This document shows positions 1-9,014 of a stretch of DNA of 41,128 bases, piece after piece. The notes beneath the pieces are model-generated. The model was not told where the DNA came from. It saw only the letters and a program-made list of their open reading frames with translations, and did not search any database. Position numbers and translations under genes: made by a program. This stretch comes from a virus, in IMG/VR virus record IMGVR_UViG_3300046169_000038, positions 1-41,128 of that record; one strand, given 5' to 3'. Positions within the stretch are counted from its first letter, which is position 1. Every line of letters starts with the position of its first letter.

Positions 1-1017
1 AAACCAGTAGCGTACTCAGAAGTGCCGATAGCACCACCGTCTGCACCACCACCTAGTTTAATCTTAGAAAGATCATTAGTCCAATCAGTACCAAATGTTG
101 ACGGTTTGAAAGAGTTAGAGTAGTCTTCACAGCGGAATCAACAGTAGGTTGAGCACCAAACTTCTTAGCGAAGTTATTGTGAGTTGCACCAAATGCAGAG
201 TCATCCCCAAAGTATGGGTTGTAGACATAGTTAGACTGATTGTTGATTACGTCACTGATGTAGTTCGGTGCGCCGTCTGTAGTCTTAAGCACCTTTCAAC
301 ATAGATACATGTGCGAAAGTTTCTAGAACTGTACCAACAGTACCAGAGATAGCACCAGTACGATCAGTTATCGCAATGTGCATCTCATCGTTAGCGCCAC
401 TAGCGTTTAGAGACGATAGGTAAGGTGAAGTGCCAGGTGCGTTGATCGAATTGACCAGCATAATCCCACTGACTAAAGAATGTACCACCGTCACTGTCGT
501 TACCAGCAGGACAGAACGATACTTCAAGACCATCACCTAGTGCGCCAGCATATCTAGCGACAAACGAACCAGTCTTATTACCTTCGGTGAAGGTGTGGAC
601 GGCATCTTCGCCCTGTACCAACAGTGGTAGTGGTATCTCCAAGAGTACCTAATGTTAATGTGTCGAAATGTGATTTATTCTTAACTAATACTTGTGAAGC
701 GTCAGAATCCTTATTTGCCTCTACTATGTAGGAGGATGAGGAGTTTCTTGCTGCTTCGTCTACTTCACGTACTACGTAAAGTGCGCTTTGAGTATCGTAA
801 GAAGGAAGCTGCGGACAAAAAGTCCACATTACTTGATGTGTCGGGTGCGCCGAAGACACTAACTAGACCAGTTTCATCTGATACTAATGTGCGTTCTTGT
901 ACAGGCCCCCCAACGAAATTTCCCTACAAAGGCGCCAGTTGATGACGTAACACTGGGTACTACACCAGTGAGATCAATCTCTTTGACTACAATTGCGGGA
1001 GAAGCTGATGTTGCCAT
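1..1017 (-). CDS. 18: tail sheath protein gp18, 3'-partial, frame broken six times
   Basis: N-terminal third or so of the contractile tail sheath subunit. It starts at the ATG at 1017 behind an AAGGA ribosome site and opens MATSASPAIVVKEIDLTG, the standard start of marine T4-like sheaths. Family-typical stretches follow in successive frames: FRWGPV, LVSVFGAPDTSSNVDF, ALYVVREVDEAARN, TGEDAVHTFTEGNKTG, APGTSPYLSSLNASG, TTDGAPNYISDVINN, and finally GGADGGAIGTSEYATG at the left edge. Frame changes lie near 906-911 (a run of six C on the plus strand), 783-790, 608-613, 439-444 and 284-290, all +1 on the coding strand, and near 102-108 (-1). The sheath is essential for a contractile tail, so genuine decay is unlikely unless the phage is dead. 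The rest of the gene lies beyond position 1. Confidence 0.9.
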
Positions 1018-1085
1018 AACTTTATCCTTTTTTTTATCGGTTGCGAATTATATGTTTATCATTATACGAATTTTTTCAATACTAG

Positions 1086-1093
1086 TATTTATA
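1086..1093 (-). promoter_or_regulatory. T4-type late promoter for gp18
   Basis: The minus strand reads TATAAATA, the exact T4 late consensus recognised by RNA polymerase carrying gp55 and gp33. It sits 12 bases past the gp17 stop and about 69 bases before the gp18 ATG, in the only sizeable gap of this section. Its leader is A/T-rich and contains a run of eight A just before the ribosome site. Confidence 0.75.
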
Positions 1094-1105
1094 CTTTTGG
1101 ATATT

Positions 1106-2737
1106 TTACCAGTCATGAACACCTACCGTACCATGTAAACGATCTACCCAATCTTCCATCGACTCATTATCCTGCCTCATAGACTCTTCCATTTCTATGT
1201 GTTCTGATCCATCATCAATGAATCCAGCTGGAGGAACATCGTTTTCGATTTCTCGCATCTGTTCTTCAAACATCATCTGTTTGAGGTTAATATCTGTCAT
1301 GTCCGCAAAGAATTGGGTAGATACAAAGTATCCGAACATGACCAAATTCATCATAAGATCATCGTGGTTGCCGTCTGAGGCTTCGTAAGACTGTCCCTTA
1401 CCCACGAATGTACTGATCTCCATGATAGTGTTTTCGTCAACGATTTCTAGTTTACCTTCTTCAAGTATATCCTTGATGGCGGTACAACCAAGACGTTTAC
1501 TCTTGCGAGTCATCTCGATACCGATAGAGTTTGCTTTTACTGCCGATGAAACATATACATTCTCATACTCTAGATCATAATACAAACCATTACAAACGAC
1601 CGTACCTTGATCATTTGACTCAATTACCACATATGCATCGTTGTAGAGAGACGAATACTTATATATAATATTAGGAAACAGCACAGGCGATATAGAATTA
1701 TTGCGATAGACGGCAACCTGTTTAAATGGTTTCGTGCTAATGTCGATAACGTTAAACGTAGAATAGTCCTGTCCTCTTCCCTTCGATACATCGACACATA
1801 CAAGATACTCGTGATCTTTTTGTGGCTTATCGTAAACTAGGAAGTCTCCCCCATTTAGATATTCTATGGGGTCTTTTGCACGTAGTGACAGAAGTGTCTC
1901 TGCGTTAATTAGTGTATCACCTGTTCCGAAGAAGGTGTTACCAAATTCTTGATCGAACTGTAGTTGTGACGTGTTCGCAATTGTTTGTCTCTGCCATTCC
2001 TCGTCCCTGCCTGGCACATCCCACCAATTTACTTCAAATGGTTGGAACTCGTTTACTCCTTGTTTAGCACCTGTCCAGATTTTTTCGAATGGATTTCCGA
2101 TTCCATTTGCGGTGGAAGTAATAATGACCTTAGTTTCCTTACCAGCCGACACGACAGGATATGTGGAAGTGTAGAATTCATTTGCTCTTTCCACAAAAGC
2201 GAACTCGTCAAGAAACAGAAGGTTGACAGACATGCCACGAATAGAACTACCTGATGTGGCAGCCGCAATAATACGAGAGTTATTACTAAACTCAATGCTA
2301 CCTTTATTGAGTGCTTTACAACCTGGCTGTAAAAAGAACGGTAAGTTTTCCAATGCGAGCGTAACACGACCTAACATCTCCCTTGCAGTTGCGCCTTTAT
2401 TGGCAAGAACTGCGATTGTTTTTTCTGGGTGAAAGATCGCATACCATAGAATGTATACCACGGACGAAATACTCTTACCCGACTGACGGCAAGCAAGCAC
2501 TACGCAGAAACGATTATCGTTAAAGTGGTTAAACATATTCTCTTGGTATGGATACAAGTCAAAATTGACTAGACCATCATCAAGAGAGATAATTTTAACA
2601 TAGGTGCGAGCAAAGTACGCTGGATCGTTCATACATTTAGCGTACTCTTTTACCGACTCCTCTGTCCACTCCTCTGCAACCCCATCTTTCTTTACATTGG
2701 GATTACCGAGGTAGTTATTCTTCTGATCCTGAAACAT
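1106..2737 (-). CDS. 17: terminase large subunit gp17
   Basis: ATP-driven DNA packaging motor and headful nuclease that docks on the portal. With the ATG at 2737 the protein has 543 residues, a little shorter than T4 gp17. The ATPase half shows Walker A CRQSGKS (about residues 83-89), Walker B LLFLDEF (about 173-179) and a coupling motif TSTANG (about 207-212). The nuclease half shows the RNase H-like acidic residues: Asp in VCVDVSKG (about 316), Glu in VVIESNDQG (about 373) and Asp in DGNHDDLMM (about 459-460). A TTG codon lies directly before the ATG, but the ATG is the more likely start. The gene overlaps the end of gp16 by 23 bases, as is usual for this pair. Confidence 0.96.
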   Translation of the reverse strand: MFQDQKNNYLGNPNVKKDGVAEEWTEESVKEYAKCMNDPAYFARTYVKIISLDDGLVNFDLYPYQENMFNHFNDNRFCVVLACRQSGKSISSVVYILWYAIFHPEKTIAVLANKGATAREMLGRVTLALENLPFFLQPGCKALNKGSIEFSNNSRIIAAATSGSSIRGMSVNLLFLDEFAFVERANEFYTSTYPVVSAGKETKVIITSTANGIGNPFEKIWTGAKQGVNEFQPFEVNWWDVPGRDEEWQRQTIANTSQLQFDQEFGNTFFGTGDTLINAETLLSLRAKDPIEYLNGGDFLVYDKPQKDHEYLVCVDVSKGRGQDYSTFNVIDISTKPFKQVAVYRNNSISPVLFPNIIYKYSSLYNDAYVVIESNDQGTVVCNGLYYDLEYENVYVSSAVKANSIGIEMTRKSKRLGCTAIKDILEEGKLEIVDENTIMEISTFVGKGQSYEASDGNHDDLMMNLVMFGYFVSTQFFADMTDINLKQMMFEEQMREIENDVPPAGFIDDGSEHIEMEESMRQDNESMEDWVDRLHGTVGVHDW

Positions 2738-3065
2738 CAATCACTTTTTCCTCATCACGTAATATTCTCTGTAGATCAGTAGTAGAACCTATAAACACAT
2801 TATTGTTGGTAGTTCCTTTATTTTCCAACTGTTTAGATTCTTGTTTGATATCCTTATTTTTCTTATTCAGATCCATAAGTTTATCATTTACATCTGAGAT
2901 ATTTTTAATCATCCCAGATAATACTTCGAATGCACGAGGGTGTTCTGACTCTCGTGCCACTTCGATCATAAGTTCTAAAGACTCTCTACCCCTCTCGATC
3001 AGATCGTAATAGGTGTCTCTTGAATACTCGTAATCTTTATTAACGTTCTTGTTTTCATCTGTCAT
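2715..3065 (-). CDS. 16: terminase small subunit gp16
   Basis: A 116-residue protein directly upstream of gp17, in the position and size of T4-like small terminase subunits, which form rings that recognise DNA and stimulate the gp17 ATPase. It is highly charged and predicted helical. A central helix-rich part (about residues 15-80, with LIERGRESLELMIEVARE) looks suited to coiled-coil ring formation, and it ends in an acidic tail. The ATG at 3065 abuts the gp15 stop. The assignment rests on synteny with gp17 and overall character; sequence motifs alone would be weak. Confidence 0.85.
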   Translation of the reverse strand: MTDENKNVNKDYEYSRDTYYDLIERGRESLELMIEVARESEHPRAFEVLSGMIKNISDVNDKLMDLNKKNKDIKQESKQLENKGTTNNNVFIGSTTDLQRILRDEEKVIDVSGSEE

Positions 3066-3611
3066 TTATACTTCACTATCAAGGAGTTGAATATTAAATC
3101 CGAAATCACTGTCTGGACTTATATTAGACGGTGTCGGTGTTATATTTAGTCTTTCAACAAATAAGTCACTATCTTGTAATCCCTCTTCTTTTAAGAAGAA
3201 GTTTGCATCAACAGTACGTACAATAGGCGCATCTTTATCTGGCCCATAGAACGACATCTTCATCTCAAAGTCTAGTGTGTAGATGATAGTACGTCTTTGT
3301 CCTACAGATCCTTCGAAGTCATCTGAGAAGGTAACACCATTCAATATGATAGGTGTATCTTCTATAATCTCAGCGTAATCCGTAAACGGTTTTACTGATA
3401 GAGTATATTGTGGGTTAAAATATGGTATAACCTGTTCCACGACTTGCAACGCATCATCTTGACTCTTGGCATATACGTTCAACTGGAAACCAATTGTGTA
3501 TGGAACAGATGTATAAAATCTTTTCTTTTTGGTATTGTCTGTGGCAGATCGAGTAAACTTATTTACCTTGGGTAGTTGTCTCTCTGGGTCGTATGCAATA
3601 TTTGTAATCTC
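3066..3611 (-). CDS. 15: gp15 tail sheath stabiliser, C-terminal part (frame +1)
   Basis: Continuation of gp15. This frame opens directly at the break near 3612 and continues EITNIAYDPERQLPKVNKF, then NVYAKSQDDALQVVEQ, IPYFNPQYTLSVKPF, GVTFSDDFEGSVGQRR, and ends SPDSDFGFNIQLLDSEV. These are the signature segments of marine T4-like gp15. The first ATG in this frame is only at 3482, so a caller that needs an ATG would lose about 43 residues. It is not an independent gene: it has no ribosome site at the break, and the two pieces join exactly into one family-length protein of about 260 residues. Confidence 0.9.
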   Translation of the reverse strand, partial: EITNIAYDPERQLPKVNKFTRSATDNTKKKRFYTSVPYTIGFQLNVYAKSQDDALQVVEQVIPYFNPQYTLSVKPFTDYAEIIEDTPIILNGVTFSDDFEGSVGQRRTIIYTLDFEMKMSFYGPDKDAPIVRTVDANFFLKEEGLQDSDLFVERLNITPTPSNISPDSDFGFNIQLLDSEV

Positions 3612-3846
3612 GAAATGACATACGTGGGAGTTTCATTGCAACTCTACGTTCTGCCTCCTCCCCTTTCGCCATCTCCGCAAGACGATCTAGGAATGATCTA
3701 CGAGGTGCGTATGATAAAGGAACCTTGACCTGAGATATTGTTGCACCCGAAGAGTTCTGTCTCAACACATGTATGTTGTTAAACAAAGAACCAAATACCG
3801 ATACGGCAGTCCTTACTCGCTTGTTATAAAACCAAGTACCGAACAT
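3559..3846 (-). CDS. 15: gp15 tail sheath stabiliser and completion protein, N-terminal part
   Basis: gp15 forms the hexameric ring that caps the finished tail and joins it to the neck. This piece starts MFGTWFYNKRVRTAVSVFGS and continues through LRQNSSGATISQVKVPLSY and AMKLPRMSF, as in cyanophage gp15. At codon TTT CGA G (C at 3612) the frame is lost: frame 0 continues as an unrelated arginine-rich tail and stops at 3559. Skipping the C of CGA gives MSF-EITNIAYDPE, the expected text. The start codon at 3846 adjoins the gp14 stop, which agrees with the gp14-gp15 order of T4. Confidence 0.92.
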   Translation of the reverse strand: MFGTWFYNKRVRTAVSVFGSLFNNIHVLRQNSSGATISQVKVPLSYAPRRSFLDRLAEMAKGEEAERRVAMKLPRMSFRDYKYCIRPRETTTQGK

Positions 3847-6398
3847 TACGTCATGTCTCCGAATGGGTTAGACTCCGAGAAGTCTAAGAAGTCTGCTTCA
3901 AAATCATCAAACACTTTACTTTGCGAAGTGGTTTGTATTTGTTGTTGCATATCCTCTACCGATAGTGGCGACCATTTAGCACCTGATGTACTACCAACTA
4001 AAATATTAGATGTGCTGAATTCCTTGTATGTACCGTCCGTACTACCGACATGAGCAAGTTGAAGTATACGATCACTGTCTGACCAACGAGTTACTTCACC
4101 CTTTAAAGTGTAACTTGGATTTACTTGGGTTACGATTTCACCAATCAAGAAGTCTGAAGAGTCTAGATTCCCTTCTGTTGTTATTAGAGGTGATTCACTG
4201 TATCCAAATCCAGAATCAGCGATTACAACCGAGGTAACAACGCCATCCGTTTCGGTGGTGGTTAACGTTGCGGTTTTTCCTTCGAAATGTTCTAGCAAAA
4301 CTGTATTACTATTACTATCAAAACTTGAAACAGGCGTATTGATATCTACAGGAAGAACCGATATCTTACCACGCATATTGACGTGATGAGTACATTGATA
4401 GTAGTAATTGCCCTTTTCAGTCGGGGTGAATCTAGTAGCATAATATGACGGATTAGTGCCATCACTGTCATAGTAAAAACCGCCATCACTATCTGCTGGT
4501 GGGGGACTAGCAAGAATGGTTCCATCAGAATCTTCTACTCTTATTGGATGACCACCATGTTCTATGTACGATATTTTAACATTACGTAAACTAACTTCAG
4601 TATTTCTTGTTAGTACATACATGAGTAAAGAACTGTATGTATCAATCTTCTTACGAGGAAGTGGTACACTATAATTTGTTTCGCTATCTCCTGCAATCCG
4701 AATTTCCGTAGTAGAAAATGATGGATTGACATCTGGATAAGATTGATATTCGAATACGAAATTTATTTCAGCTGAATCTAATTCTTGACCACTGGGTATA
4801 TATGCATCAAAACTTAATCGAGAATTATCTTTAAGTTCTATAGGATATTGATATGAAAAACTATTATTAAAACCGCCCCAATCTTCAGCGTCATTAGGCC
4901 AAATATACTTGTCTTCCGCACCCGCCAATCTTGCACCACCAAAACTACCACCAAAGTAAAAGTCCAATGGTTGGGGTACGGTTTGACTTATATAATTTTT
5001 AAGACACAATGTGTCTCCGAGGTACATTGTTAAATTTGGATCTTCACCAATGATCGCACCTTTTCTGTCACTATCGTTTGTGTCAAATATATAATTAGAT
5101 CTATTATCATTGGCATCAAGAACAGCCAAATTTATATCTTTGTATGTTACTACGTTGCCCGTTATCATTTCTGTTTTTGATTGAGTAGTTACATGTAATT
5201 CATCTACTTTACCGTCAAATAGACTATAAACATCTCCTGTGCCATAAAGTCTCGGTGCTTGGGAACCCAAATTTATTTTATTGTTACCAATAAAATTCAG
5301 TTCTCGACCGATATCGCTATCAAAAACTTTAACGCCATTAAGATACACATACAGTTGACTAATAGTGCCAGACCCATTACTGTCCGCACCCAATATCAAA
5401 TGTGACCACTCTGAGGCAAGAATCGGATCATTATCGAGTGTTCTTACAACAGAATCTTGACCTAGAGTATCACGGAAAGAAAACTGTATTTTACCTTGGT
5501 CATTCACACCAAAAGACATGATGTTGTCGGAAATACTAGTATTCCCACCCAATGTAATTAATGCTTGTCGGCCGGCACCCGGCAGATTGTTTGGATAGAA
5601 AAATGCTTCTACAGTACCCTTATCAGAAGTGAACAAATAATTTTCACTATATGATCTGACCTTATCTGAGTGGAATGACTGGTTGCCGAACTTGGATAAC
5701 CCAAACGGCGCAGACAAGTTTATGACAGGGGCAGAGTCATAATTACGACCACCATTAATTAAAGTTACACTCTTCAGTTTACCAGTAAATGGATCGAGGT
5801 TATCATCGTCTATAGTGATAGAAACGGTATTATCTTCGGGCGGGTGCATCGTGACCGCATATTGATAAGCACCTTCATACTCAATCGCATCGATTTCTGC
5901 AATGTTAGTATCAAAGTCTTCGTCACTATACTCAAACAATTCACACTGTAATCGAAATGTTGGTAAGTGACTTAATTGATAGAACGGTGTCTCGGTCTCT
6001 ACCTTCAATACTTCGAACATAGAGTTCGACATTGGTAGATAGATGATATCGCCTTCACGTGGACGGAACCCAACCTCTGCTAGGTTGTCGCCAATTAGTT
6101 TCTTCCAACGTCTACGTGCAAATACGAATGTGGCCTGATCACGCAACTCGATACCGAATTTAGTGAATAGGTCACCCTCTCCATCAAACCCTTCAGTATT
6201 CTCGATGTAAGTCTCAATCTTATATGCATCAGAAAAACGTGAAGGTATATCGTCAGCAAAGATCTTATCCTTGTTAACAATCTCACGTGGTAGATAGTAT
6301 ACGTCCTCACCATAGAACTTCAGAGACTCGATTACGAGATCTTCATAAAGATGTTGTTCGGATCGTACCTTTTTGCTTATATACGGATTTGTTGCCAT
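3846..6398 (-). CDS. 14: neck protein gp14, enlarged by lectin-like and cupredoxin-like insertions
   Basis: The ends are gp14: residues 1-165 (YISKKVRSEQHLYEDLVIES, FGIELRDQATFVFARRRW, REGDIIYLPMSNSMFEVLKV) and the tail FLDFSESNPFGD. In T4, gp14 has 256 residues; this one has 850. The extra length holds three recognisable segments. A LamG/concanavalin-like beta-sandwich covers about 238-405 (GTVEAFFYPNNL, WSHLILGADS, KVDELHV). A cupredoxin-like frame runs from about 450 to 685, with GGHP (His617) and YYYQCTHHVNM (Cys669, His672, Met675) matching a type 1 copper site. Between its first strand and His617 lies a carbohydrate-binding-like beta-rich insert (about 480-612). The insert calls are inference from motifs. 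No frame break is seen. The flanks are gp13 upstream and gp15 downstream. Confidence 0.88.
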   Translation of the reverse strand: MATNPYISKKVRSEQHLYEDLVIESLKFYGEDVYYLPREIVNKDKIFADDIPSRFSDAYKIETYIENTEGFDGEGDLFTKFGIELRDQATFVFARRRWKKLIGDNLAEVGFRPREGDIIYLPMSNSMFEVLKVETETPFYQLSHLPTFRLQCELFEYSDEDFDTNIAEIDAIEYEGAYQYAVTMHPPEDNTVSITIDDDNLDPFTGKLKSVTLINGGRNYDSAPVINLSAPFGLSKFGNQSFHSDKVRSYSENYLFTSDKGTVEAFFYPNNLPGAGRQALITLGGNTSISDNIMSFGVNDQGKIQFSFRDTLGQDSVVRTLDNDPILASEWSHLILGADSNGSGTISQLYVYLNGVKVFDSDIGRELNFIGNNKINLGSQAPRLYGTGDVYSLFDGKVDELHVTTQSKTEMITGNVVTYKDINLAVLDANDNRSNYIFDTNDSDRKGAIIGEDPNLTMYLGDTLCLKNYISQTVPQPLDFYFGGSFGGARLAGAEDKYIWPNDAEDWGGFNNSFSYQYPIELKDNSRLSFDAYIPSGQELDSAEINFVFEYQSYPDVNPSFSTTEIRIAGDSETNYSVPLPRKKIDTYSSLLMYVLTRNTEVSLRNVKISYIEHGGHPIRVEDSDGTILASPPPADSDGGFYYDSDGTNPSYYATRFTPTEKGNYYYQCTHHVNMRGKISVLPVDINTPVSSFDSNSNTVLLEHFEGKTATLTTTETDGVVTSVVIADSGFGYSESPLITTEGNLDSSDFLIGEIVTQVNPSYTLKGEVTRWSDSDRILQLAHVGSTDGTYKEFSTSNILVGSTSGAKWSPLSVEDMQQQIQTTSQSKVFDDFEADFLDFSESNPFGDMT

Positions 6399-6399
6399 A

Positions 6400-6852
6400 T
6401 TACCCTGCGAAGAAGATCGGGCCTACATCTTCCTCTTCCCTAAACCTAGTACGAATCTGTTCAAGTTCATTGTTAGCGTCCTCAAATATAGAACGACCAC
6501 TGATCTGAACACCCCCAGGCAAGGTCATGCCATCAAACTTTAATAGGTTGGTTCCCCATTGCCTTTTGACAATTGCGGTTAGATACTCTTTAAGAAACTT
6601 GTGATTGAACAGAGAGTTGTAATCACCACCAGCAGATTCTTCAGATGGAGTTCTGATACCATAGACTTCGATAACAATGTGATCGCCTACAGTGAGTTTC
6701 TCGGAACTCAAGTAGTAGTATAAACGATTACCTTGTCGGTCAAATGTAGTTTCGGGCGTACCGCTTAGTTTCATATCAAGTAATGATAGATGTTGTTGCA
6801 TTTGTTCGTAGTATGCAATGTCACCAGCATAGTTGTTTAAGGTCGGTGACAT
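6400..6852 (-). CDS. 13: gp13 neck protein, C-terminal part (frame +1)
   Basis: Carries the second half of gp13: NNYAGDIAYYEQMQQHLSLL, then GNRLYYYLSSEKLTVGDHIV, and a C-terminal helix-rich part with FLKEYLTAIVKRQWGTNLLK. These follow the pattern of T4-like gp13 after its central 'YQ-LND' segment. The ATG at 6852 lies inside the overlap with the N-terminal piece and is probably not used. Joined at the break (about 6833-6843) the two pieces give a protein of about 255 residues, close to the usual gp13 length. Confidence 0.85.
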   Translation of the reverse strand: MSPTLNNYAGDIAYYEQMQQHLSLLDMKLSGTPETTFDRQGNRLYYYLSSEKLTVGDHIVIEVYGIRTPSEESAGGDYNSLFNHKFLKEYLTAIVKRQWGTNLLKFDGMTLPGGVQISGRSIFEDANNELEQIRTRFREEEDVGPIFFAG

Positions 6853-7168
6853 CGTTCAACATCATCTGATACTTGATATCAAAGAAATTTGTTGTTTGTG
6901 AAACAGTGTTGATCGGGAACATACGAACAACAGTGGAGATGGATGCATCTCCTAGATCGATATATCCGTTGTCAATAATGTCTTGAGTCATTTCAAAAGA
7001 CATATAGTGCCTACGTGAACCGTCAGGATGATTTTCACGGAACCACTGAAGTGCCTCGTCTACACGATCTTCTAGTTGTTCGTCATCGACATTTATTTCA
7101 AGAACAGGCGCACCCAAACTACGTAAGCAATAATCTATTAGTTCCTGTCTAGTGTTAGGACTTGCCAT
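6821..7168 (-). CDS. 13: gp13 neck protein, N-terminal part
   Basis: gp13 joins the completed head to the tail in the neck ring. This piece opens NTRQELIDYCLRSLGAPVLE and continues NVDDEQLEDRVDEALQWF, DIIDNGYIDL and VVRMFPINTVSQTTNFFDI, the canonical gp13 N-terminus. After KYQMMLNDVTDL the frame runs into a short alien tail and a stop at 6821. In the +1 frame the sequence resumes as NNYAGDIAYY. The break lies at GACCTTAAAC on the coding strand. The start at 7168 follows a short A/T-rich spacer after the fibre-like gene upstream. Confidence 0.88.
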   Translation of the reverse strand: MASPNTRQELIDYCLRSLGAPVLEINVDDEQLEDRVDEALQWFRENHPDGSRRHYMSFEMTQDIIDNGYIDLGDASISTVVRMFPINTVSQTTNFFDIKYQMMLNDVTDLKQLCW

Positions 7169-7187
7169 ATCTTTTCTCTTAAATTAA

Positions 7188-8750
7188 TTAGTATGTTCCA
7201 CCGTCAAGAGCGGTAACTCTAACTCCGCCAGAGGTAAGAGTAAACTGATTGGTTGATCCACCATCTGATTCAGCAAGACCGTCAAACTTCGCCACACCTA
7301 TCGCACTTGTAGTCGCAATATCAACATTAACCGTAAGTGTGTTTGCAGCGTCATCGTAAACAGAACCAATACTTTGACCATCTGTAAATAAAGTATTAAC
7401 ACGATCATCAATTGTTTCGGATAGATCATGAATCGTTGCTTCAACGGTTTTGTTGAATACCCATCTGTCGTTCGATCCATCATATGTAAGAGATGGTGGA
7501 CTACTGAATGAAGATGAACCAATAATGATACCAGCACCATTAGCTGCTGTTCCATCATCTGCACTGTCAGCGAGGGTAAGAACAAGATCATTAATTGATA
7601 CTTCAGTACTATTTATTGTTGTTGTAGTACCTTGAACAGTTAAATCACCTAGGATAACAACTTCACCCGAATCACCAACAGGGCCTGGATTCAAGAAAAG
7701 AGTTGATTCACCAGCGTCAGTTGTACTGATTGTGTTACCATCGATTCGAATATTGTCAACATCAACTTGGGTTAAACCAGCTAGTGCAGTAGAAGAACCA
7801 CCAAGTGAGATTGCGGTAGTACCAACTGTTAATGAACTGTTTGCAAGTTTAGTGTTACTAACACCACCGTCTTTAACACGGAGTACATCTGAGTTTGTCT
7901 CAATAGTAGCATCATCTACACCTACAGCGAGAGATACAGAAGCACCAAGAGCTACACTGCCACCGCCACTCAGACCATCGCCCGCAGTAACGGTTACTGA
8001 ACTATTTGCGAGCTTGCCGTTTGCGATAGAACCAGCAAGTTGATCATTGGTGATCGTACCACTCAGAGATGAAGTTGGGTAACTAGTCGCATTTGTTAAG
8101 TCAAATGCTGGTTGAGCAGAAGTCCCACCTAACGCAACAGATACACCACCAAATGATACTGAAGTGTTGTCCATGTTGAACGTTACTGTATCATCAGTAA
8201 CAACAGAAGTCAAACCAGTACCACCAGCAAAGGTTAGTGCGTTACCTGTAGTATAAGCATCAGTGTTAGAGGCATCATCGGTTAAAGTAATCGTTGACGA
8301 AACTCCACTGAGTTGAGTATCAACATATCCTTTAGTTGCCGCATCAGAGTCAGCAGTTGGTGTTACAACATTCGATATCTTAGAACCTTCAACAGAGACC
8401 ACACCAGATCCATGTGGACTTAATAAAAGATTGCCGTTATTATCTGTTGTGCTGATGGTGTTGCCGTCAATAGTAATGTTATCAACGATCCATTGATTCA
8501 CTTTTGAATTAGCGTCTAGAATAACCGCTTTTGAACCAGCAATAGTGCCAGCAGTTGAACCTAGTAAGTCAGTATAGTATTTACCACCGATGGGGTCAAT
8601 GTTTGCGGCTTCTCCGTTTACCTCCGCACCCCAACCGATGAATAACTTACCGCCTGTACCACCACTCCAACTATAAGCCAGTTCACCACTACCTAAAGCT
8701 GTTGGAGCATTTGATGACCCTGACCGTTTGATTTTAATTTCAGTTGCCAC
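7188..8750 (-). CDS. fibre-like virion structural protein
   Basis: A 520-residue protein opening MATEIKIKRSGSSNAPTAL, a start shared with the S74 fibre at 13085-14839 (there SSTIKIKRSNTSGNAP). Such starts are typical of marine T4-like fibre and structural proteins. The N-terminal part has GELAYSWSGGTGGKLFIGWG and KYYTDLLGSTAGTIAG. The rest is Gly/Ser/Thr/Val-rich beta repeats, including two units with ITIDGNTISTTD or IRIDGNTISTTD, and segments of the SNTKLANSSLTV type. There is no enzyme motif or S74 domain. It sits between two small structural genes and gp13, where T4 has its fibre and whisker genes. The attachment point and receptor are unknown. Confidence 0.75.
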   Translation of the reverse strand: MATEIKIKRSGSSNAPTALGSGELAYSWSGGTGGKLFIGWGAEVNGEAANIDPIGGKYYTDLLGSTAGTIAGSKAVILDANSKVNQWIVDNITIDGNTISTTDNNGNLLLSPHGSGVVSVEGSKISNVVTPTADSDAATKGYVDTQLSGVSSTITLTDDASNTDAYTTGNALTFAGGTGLTSVVTDDTVTFNMDNTSVSFGGVSVALGGTSAQPAFDLTNATSYPTSSLSGTITNDQLAGSIANGKLANSSVTVTAGDGLSGGGSVALGASVSLAVGVDDATIETNSDVLRVKDGGVSNTKLANSSLTVGTTAISLGGSSTALAGLTQVDVDNIRIDGNTISTTDAGESTLFLNPGPVGDSGEVVILGDLTVQGTTTTINSTEVSINDLVLTLADSADDGTAANGAGIIIGSSSFSSPPSLTYDGSNDRWVFNKTVEATIHDLSETIDDRVNTLFTDGQSIGSVYDDAANTLTVNVDIATTSAIGVAKFDGLAESDGGSTNQFTLTSGGVRVTALDGGTY

Positions 8751-9007
8751 TAAAAGTTTCCTCCGTTAATGAACTGTTTATCTAAATTCTGTGTTGCTTC
8801 GAAATTTTCTGTTCCTGAGTTGTACACTAATACACTTCCATCTTGTTTATTAGAAACGTCTATACCATCTAAAACATCGATAGATCCCGACTTCTGGGTT
8901 ACGTTTCTTATAGGACGACCCACTCTGACAGATGCTACTTTTGTTCTGCCTGATACCTTAACTTCCGTTACGGTTTTTCCTCGTCCAACTGTTACGTCTA
9001 TCGCCAT
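8750..9007 (-). CDS. small conserved structural protein ending in INGGNF
   Basis: An 85-residue protein. The first half is Val/Lys/Arg-rich beta-type sequence (TVGRGKTVTEVKVSGRTKVA). The second half, GSVLVYNSGTENFEATQNLD then KQFINGG, is a pattern I know from small proteins in marine T4-like structural clusters. It overlaps the next gene's start by one base (TAATG), which implies translational coupling. No function is known to me. A fibre-associated or accessory virion role is inferred from position only. Confidence 0.7.
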   Translation of the reverse strand: MAIDVTVGRGKTVTEVKVSGRTKVASVRVGRPIRNVTQKSGSIDVLDGIDVSNKQDGSVLVYNSGTENFEATQNLDKQFINGGNF

Positions 9008-9014
9008 CTCTATC

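Noticed and set aside
1-1017. True pseudogene or a series of separate small genes in place of gp18
   Set aside because: The pieces join in perfect order with family-typical junctions, no gaps and no extra ribosome sites, so they are one sheath gene with frame errors.
887-1138. Plus-strand frame spanning the gp18-gp17 gap
   Set aside because: It is antisense to the gp18 start and the late promoter, has no recognisable protein, and all other genes run on the minus strand.
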